A DNA stretch of 64,000 nucleotides from Anaerolinea thermophila UNI-1 (GTDB lineage Bacteria > Chloroflexota > Anaerolineae > Anaerolineales > Anaerolineaceae), in NCBI RefSeq assembly GCF_000199675.1, contig NC_014960.1:3286001-3350000 (forward strand). The letters run 5' to 3'. Numbering within the stretch: position 1 is the stretch's first letter; each line of letters begins with the position of its first letter. This document shows, piece after piece, positions 61,007 through 64,000 of this stretch. The notes under the pieces are model-generated. The model saw nothing but the letters and a program-made list of their open reading frames with translations. It did not search any database and was not told the DNA's origin. The position numbers and the translations under genes are program-made.

Positions 61007-61632
61007 ACCTCGCGGTGATCAATGCGGTGATGCTCCGCCTCAATGATGGCGGCGATGATGCGCACGGCTTCATCCAGGCGGTCATGGGCGTTCACCACCA
61101 CGTAATCGAATTTGGAAAACTCGCGCAGTTCCTGACGGGCAGTTTCCACGCGCAGTTTAAGGGCTTCTTCGGTCTCGGTTTTGCGGTTTTTCAGCCGCCA
61201 CAGCCACTCATCCTTGTTGGCAGGGATGAGGAAAATCAGCACGGCTTCGGGGCACAAACGGCGCACCGTCTCGGCGCCCTGCACATCCACCCGCAGGATG
61301 ACGTCCTTGCCGCTCGCCATGGCTTCGCGGATTTGTGAACGCGGGATGCCCTTGTAATCGCCATACACGTTGGCGTACTCGATGAACTCATCGGCGGAAA
61401 TCAGTTCCTCAAAGCGTTCGCGGCTGACGAAGAAGTAATCCACGCCGTCCACTTCGCCGGGGCGGATGGGACGGCTGGTCATGGTCACCACAAAATGAAA
61501 GGGGTAGCCTTTGTCCTTCATGGCTTTAATGACGGCATCTTTGCCCACGCCGGAAGGACCGGAAATGACAATCAACAGGGGTTTGGGGTGGTGCAGGTCA
61601 AAATCGAGCGGTGACTGATCCATGGTCTCCAT
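60997..61632 (-). CDS. gmk: Guanylate kinase
   Basis: 211 residues from the ATG at 61632 (61623 is equally possible; the longer frame from 61818 has no support). P-loop GPSGVGKDAVIKAM, with Asp where most guanylate kinases have Ser/Thr after the lysine. GMP-binding TSRPIRPGEVDGVDYFFV, EYANVYGDYKGIP and the lid region with DVQGAETVRRL follow. It phosphorylates GMP to GDP. Its 3' end overlaps the rhomboid gene. It diverges from the FmdB gene. Confidence 0.93.
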   Translation of the reverse strand: METMDQSPLDFDLHHPKPLLIVISGPSGVGKDAVIKAMKDKGYPFHFVVTMTSRPIRPGEVDGVDYFFVSRERFEELISADEFIEYANVYGDYKGIPRSQIREAMASGKDVILRVDVQGAETVRRLCPEAVLIFLIPANKDEWLWRLKNRKTETEEALKLRVETARQELREFSKFDYVVVNAHDRLDEAVRIIAAIIEAEHHRIDHREVCL

Positions 61633-61667
61633 CGGGTTAATAAAATTCCAAGATAAGATGATTATAA

Positions 61668-61673
61668 TTGAAA
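61668..61673 (+). promoter_or_regulatory. -10 element of the FmdB-type gene
   Basis: TATAAT at 61668-61673, about 32 bases before the ATG at 61705, which follows GGAGG. A -35 is not clear. Confidence 0.4.
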
Positions 61674-61704
61674 AGCCATGAACTGAGCCGGAGGAAAACG
61701 AGAG

Positions 61705-62124
61705 ATGCCGTACTACGATTACCGCTGTCTGGATTGTAACCGCCGTTTCAGTTTGTTTTTTACCTATGCCGAGTACGGGGTTAAGCCTGCAGTGTGTCCA
61801 CACTGCGGGAGCGAGCACGTCCAGCGCAGAATCAACCGGGTGCGCATTGCCCGCTCAGAAGAAAGCCGTCTGGAAAGCCTTGCCGACCCGTCCAACCTGG
61901 AAGGGCTGGATGAAGATCCGCGCGCGCTGGGACGCATGATGCGCGAGATGAGCCGCGAGGTGGGCGAGGACATGGGTCCTGAATTTGATGAGGTCATTCA
62001 CCGCCTGGAGTCGGGGCAAACGCCGGAGCAAATTGAGCAGGAAATGCCCGAACTGGCGGAGAGCCTGGGCGCAGGCGGGGAGGACGAAGGCGGTTTTGGC
62101 GCTGATTTTGGGGGCGAGGAATAA
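61705..62124 (+). CDS. FmdB-family zinc-ribbon protein
   Basis: 139 residues. The N-terminal zinc ribbon has cysteines at 8, 11, 31 and 34 (MPYYDYRCLDC and VCPHCG) as in FmdB/CxxC-CxxC regulatory proteins. The rest is acidic and helical, Glu/Asp-rich, ending in a Gly-rich tail; similar C-terminal extensions are common. Its function is unclear; some members act as small DNA-binding regulators. GGAGG is upstream. Confidence 0.85.
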   Translation: MPYYDYRCLDCNRRFSLFFTYAEYGVKPAVCPHCGSEHVQRRINRVRIARSEESRLESLADPSNLEGLDEDPRALGRMMREMSREVGEDMGPEFDEVIHRLESGQTPEQIEQEMPELAESLGAGGEDEGGFGADFGGEE

Positions 62125-62127
62125 ACT

Positions 62128-62210
62128 CACCTGGCGAGACCCCGCCGGGGAGGCTCCGCGATGACAACCAGCGGTTTACCGCAAAGACGCGAAGCGCGCA
62201 AAGGCAGAAC
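62128..62210. repeat. Dispersed repeats R3 and R2, adjacent copies
   Basis: GGCGAGACCCCGCC..CCGCGATGACAACC is an R3-like copy, followed directly by GGTTTACCGCAAAGACGCG, the complement of the R2 core. Confidence 0.5.
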
Positions 62211-62219
62211 CTGCACGCT

Positions 62220-63587
62220 TCAGGGGGTGTCGTCCACGATGAACGGAATGGCAACGGTGTACAGCGCCTGATAGGAAAGGTGCGTGCGCTGGAGAGTTTG
62301 CCCGCTCTTGCCCCCAAAGATGTGCAGGTAGTTGCCGTATGTCACCGCCACACCCTGCTCCCCCAGCGGCGCGGGGGCAGGCTCCAGGGCTTGCCAGAGC
62401 CCATCGGCGGGGGTGAACACCCAGTTGGGAAGGTTGCCCTCATCGTTGGATGATATTCCCCCCAGCAGATAAATGGAGTTAATCAGCCCGACGGCGCTCA
62501 TCTGCGCGCGGGGAGCGGGCATGGCGGGGAGCGCTTCCCAGACCGTCCCGCCGCCGCTCTCGCGGGCGGGGTGGTATGCCCATACCTCATCCAGCGGCTG
62601 ACTGCCGTCGCTCCCGCCGAAAAGCAGGATGCGCCCTTCCACGGCAATTGCCGCGGCAAAGACGCGCGGCGAGGGCAGAGGGGTGCGCTCTTCCCAGCGG
62701 TTGGTTTCGGGGTCGTAGGCATACACGGCGGAGGAAGGGGTTTTGCCGTCCCACCCGCCGAAGAGGTACAGGTTGCCTTCAAAGGCGGTCAGCGCGTAGC
62801 CTGCCAGCGCCTGCGGGAGCGGGGCACGGCTTTGCCAGGAATCGGTAAGCGGGCTGTACACTTCCAGCGCGCTGATGGGGCGCTGGGCGGCGGTCATTCC
62901 GCCGGGCAGGTAAATCTGCTCGCCCAGCCGCGCCGCCGCAATTTGCGAGACGGCGGTGGGCTTGCCGCTCAGGGCTTGCCAGGTATCTGTTGCGGGGTCA
63001 TACGCCAGCGTATCGTTGCTGATGCCGGTCTCGGTCTCGCCGCCAAAGAGGTACAGACGCTCGTTGAAGGCAATCGCCGCCATGCCGGCGCGGGCTTCGG
63101 GCAGTTCTTTGAGGACTGCCCAGCGCGGCGGGGCAACAGGCGTGGTTTGCGTACTGGCGGGGGTGGGGGTAGATGCCGCCGGGCGGGTCAAGTTCCATAC
63201 CAGCGCGCCTGCCAGGAGGAGAATGAGCAATGCCGCGCCTGCCAGCGCCCAGCGGTTCAGCGTCCGCCGCGCGGGGAGAGGGGCTTCCACTTCGCGGGTC
63301 AGTGCCGCCACCTGCAGAGGGCTTTCGGGAGGAACTTCTTCTTCGGCGGGGGAGGTCTCAGGCAGGGAAAAGCCCGGCGGGGTAATGCCGTTGCGGATGG
63401 CGTACAGCGTGGCTTCGGTGCGCGAAACCACGCCAATCTTGGCAAAGATGTTGCGCAAATGGACTTTGACCGTGTTGGGGCTGATGGACAGTGCCTGAGC
63501 GATTTCTTTGTTGGATGCGCCGGTTGCCACCAAACGCAAAATCTCTATCTCGCGTTCGCTCAGGGGCTCGTTGTTGGGCAACTCCAT
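62220..63587 (-). CDS. Transmembrane LuxR-type regulator with Kelch repeats
   Basis: 455 residues. LuxR/GerE HTH at 8-65 (LSEREIEILRLVATGASNKEIAQALSISPNTVKVHL), a Pro/Glu-rich linker, a single transmembrane helix (about 113-135) and an outer domain of Kelch repeats (about 155-450) with recurring units such as LYLFGGETETG, IYLPGGMTAAQRP, LYLFGGWDGKT, ILLFGGSDGSQ, IYLLGGISSN and LHIFGGKSG: six or seven blades. The sensor is outside and the DNA-binding domain is inside, so it is a one-component membrane regulator. No receiver domain; the outside ligand is unknown. Confidence 0.9.
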   Translation of the reverse strand: MELPNNEPLSEREIEILRLVATGASNKEIAQALSISPNTVKVHLRNIFAKIGVVSRTEATLYAIRNGITPPGFSLPETSPAEEEVPPESPLQVAALTREVEAPLPARRTLNRWALAGAALLILLLAGALVWNLTRPAASTPTPASTQTTPVAPPRWAVLKELPEARAGMAAIAFNERLYLFGGETETGISNDTLAYDPATDTWQALSGKPTAVSQIAAARLGEQIYLPGGMTAAQRPISALEVYSPLTDSWQSRAPLPQALAGYALTAFEGNLYLFGGWDGKTPSSAVYAYDPETNRWEERTPLPSPRVFAAAIAVEGRILLFGGSDGSQPLDEVWAYHPARESGGGTVWEALPAMPAPRAQMSAVGLINSIYLLGGISSNDEGNLPNWVFTPADGLWQALEPAPAPLGEQGVAVTYGNYLHIFGGKSGQTLQRTHLSYQALYTVAIPFIVDDTP

Positions 63588-63655
63588 GCCGTTTATTATA
63601 CCGTCACTTGCGTGAGCGGTCTCCCTCTCTGTTCCCTGCGTTCGCCGAGGGCGCG

Positions 63656-63690
63656 CACGGTTCGACAGGCTCGCCGTGCGGCGCGGGAAA
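63656..63690. repeat. Dispersed repeat R1, short copy
   Basis: GCACGGTTCGACAGGCTCGC followed by CGTGC forms a short inverted repeat, GCACGG...CCGTGC, with the family core TTCGACAGGCTC inside. Confidence 0.5.
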
Positions 63691-63738
63691 ATCCTGCAAT
63701 TTTTTGATATACTCTATCCGAAACGGGATCACCACGTC

Positions 63739-64000
63739 ATGGAGAACCTTCGCTTGTTTTTTCAGTATAACGAACCCCTTTTTCAGTTCATCTACGGGCT
63801 GACCTTTTTCGTTTTGGGGGTTGCCATTGCCCTGCAGGCGCGCTATTCTTCCCGGCTGGAAATTGCCCGCAGTCTCCGCTGGCTGGCGGCTTTCGGCTTT
63901 ACGCATGGTTTGTATGTGTGGGGAGAATTATTTGTCCCTGTGCAAGCCTCTTACTTCCCGCCTCTGTTCATGCAGGGAGTACACTTTCTACACTTGCTTT
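63739..64000 (+). CDS. N-terminal part of a membrane sensor protein (cut by window)
   Basis: The open frame from the ATG at 63739 runs to the window end (87 codons). It starts MENLRLFFQYNEPLFQFIYGLTFFVLGVAIALQ, then RLEIARSLRWLAAFGFTHG, the two-helix start of a membrane region typical of Chloroflexi and Deinococcus-type histidine kinases or cyclases. The rest lies beyond the window, so no output domain can be named. No clear ribosome site is seen. Confidence 0.7.
   Translation, partial: MENLRLFFQYNEPLFQFIYGLTFFVLGVAIALQARYSSRLEIARSLRWLAAFGFTHGLYVWGELFVPVQASYFPPLFMQGVHFLHLL

Overview
The window looks like a chromosomal stretch of a Chloroflexi bacterium, most likely class Anaerolineae. This is inferred from gene families and arrangement only: tandem secreted L,D-transpeptidases with Pro/Thr linkers, a LuxR-TM-Kelch regulator, DUF5671 and DUF1786 proteins, GH35/GH4 glycosidases, a formate module with a Cys-type dehydrogenase, and several -10-to-ATG (near-leaderless) promoters. 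Most genes are GC-rich. By eye, the 30-41 kb ATPase island and especially the DUF5655 gene near 44-45 kb are more AT-rich, which suggests transfer.

Layout. 0-2.5 kb: heterodimeric ABC exporter. 2.6-6.4 kb: Fe3+-type ABC importer operon. 6.7-8.9 kb: small membrane protein and two lipoproteins. 8.9 kb: tRNA-Thr(CGT). 9.5-12.8 kb: operon GH35 beta-galactosidase, atypical SDR, AAC(3)-like protein. 13-16.5 kb: M23 peptidase, miaB, cytochrome P450. 16.5-21.3 kb: CBS-ACT protein, nucleoside hydrolase, VOC protein, membrane proteins. 21.5-23.7 kb: greA with an attenuator-like leader, then lysS. 23.9-29.9 kb: DUF1786 protein, mobA, and a focA-fdh formate operon.

30.1-40.9 kb: an unusual island, all on the minus strand. 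It has a membrane sensor-like gene split by an IS5-type element, a P-loop ATPase with a C-terminal OmpR-like winged helix, two more P-loop ATPases, and a 1019-residue NB-ARC/TPR STAND-type protein. Genes overlap or are closely spaced. 11-bp-phased repeats precede candidate -10 boxes at three places: two between genes of the operon, and one upstream of a divergent short transcript that carries three strong Shine-Dalgarno motifs and ends in a perfect terminator. I consider this the best candidate for an undescribed signalling or conflict system. Removing the IS (918 bp, 9-bp target duplication) restores one continuous 761-residue reading frame.

41-46 kb: mutS2, then an AT-rich NucS-like/DUF5655 gene split by an IS1-family element whose removal restores 315 residues, then a stand-alone receiver protein. 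46-56.5 kb: MDMPI_N protein, secreted transglycosylase-like protein, rsmG, GT87 glycosyltransferase, a metallo-beta-lactamase protein next to a cyclic-nucleotide-binding/PH membrane protein, and a cell-wall operon (amidase and two L,D-transpeptidases). 56.5-64 kb: GH4 glycosidase, ECF S-component-like protein, kbl, rhomboid protease, gmk, FmdB-type zinc ribbon, LuxR-TM-Kelch regulator, and the start of a membrane sensor gene cut by the window end. Short dispersed repeats of at least three families fill many intergenic gaps.
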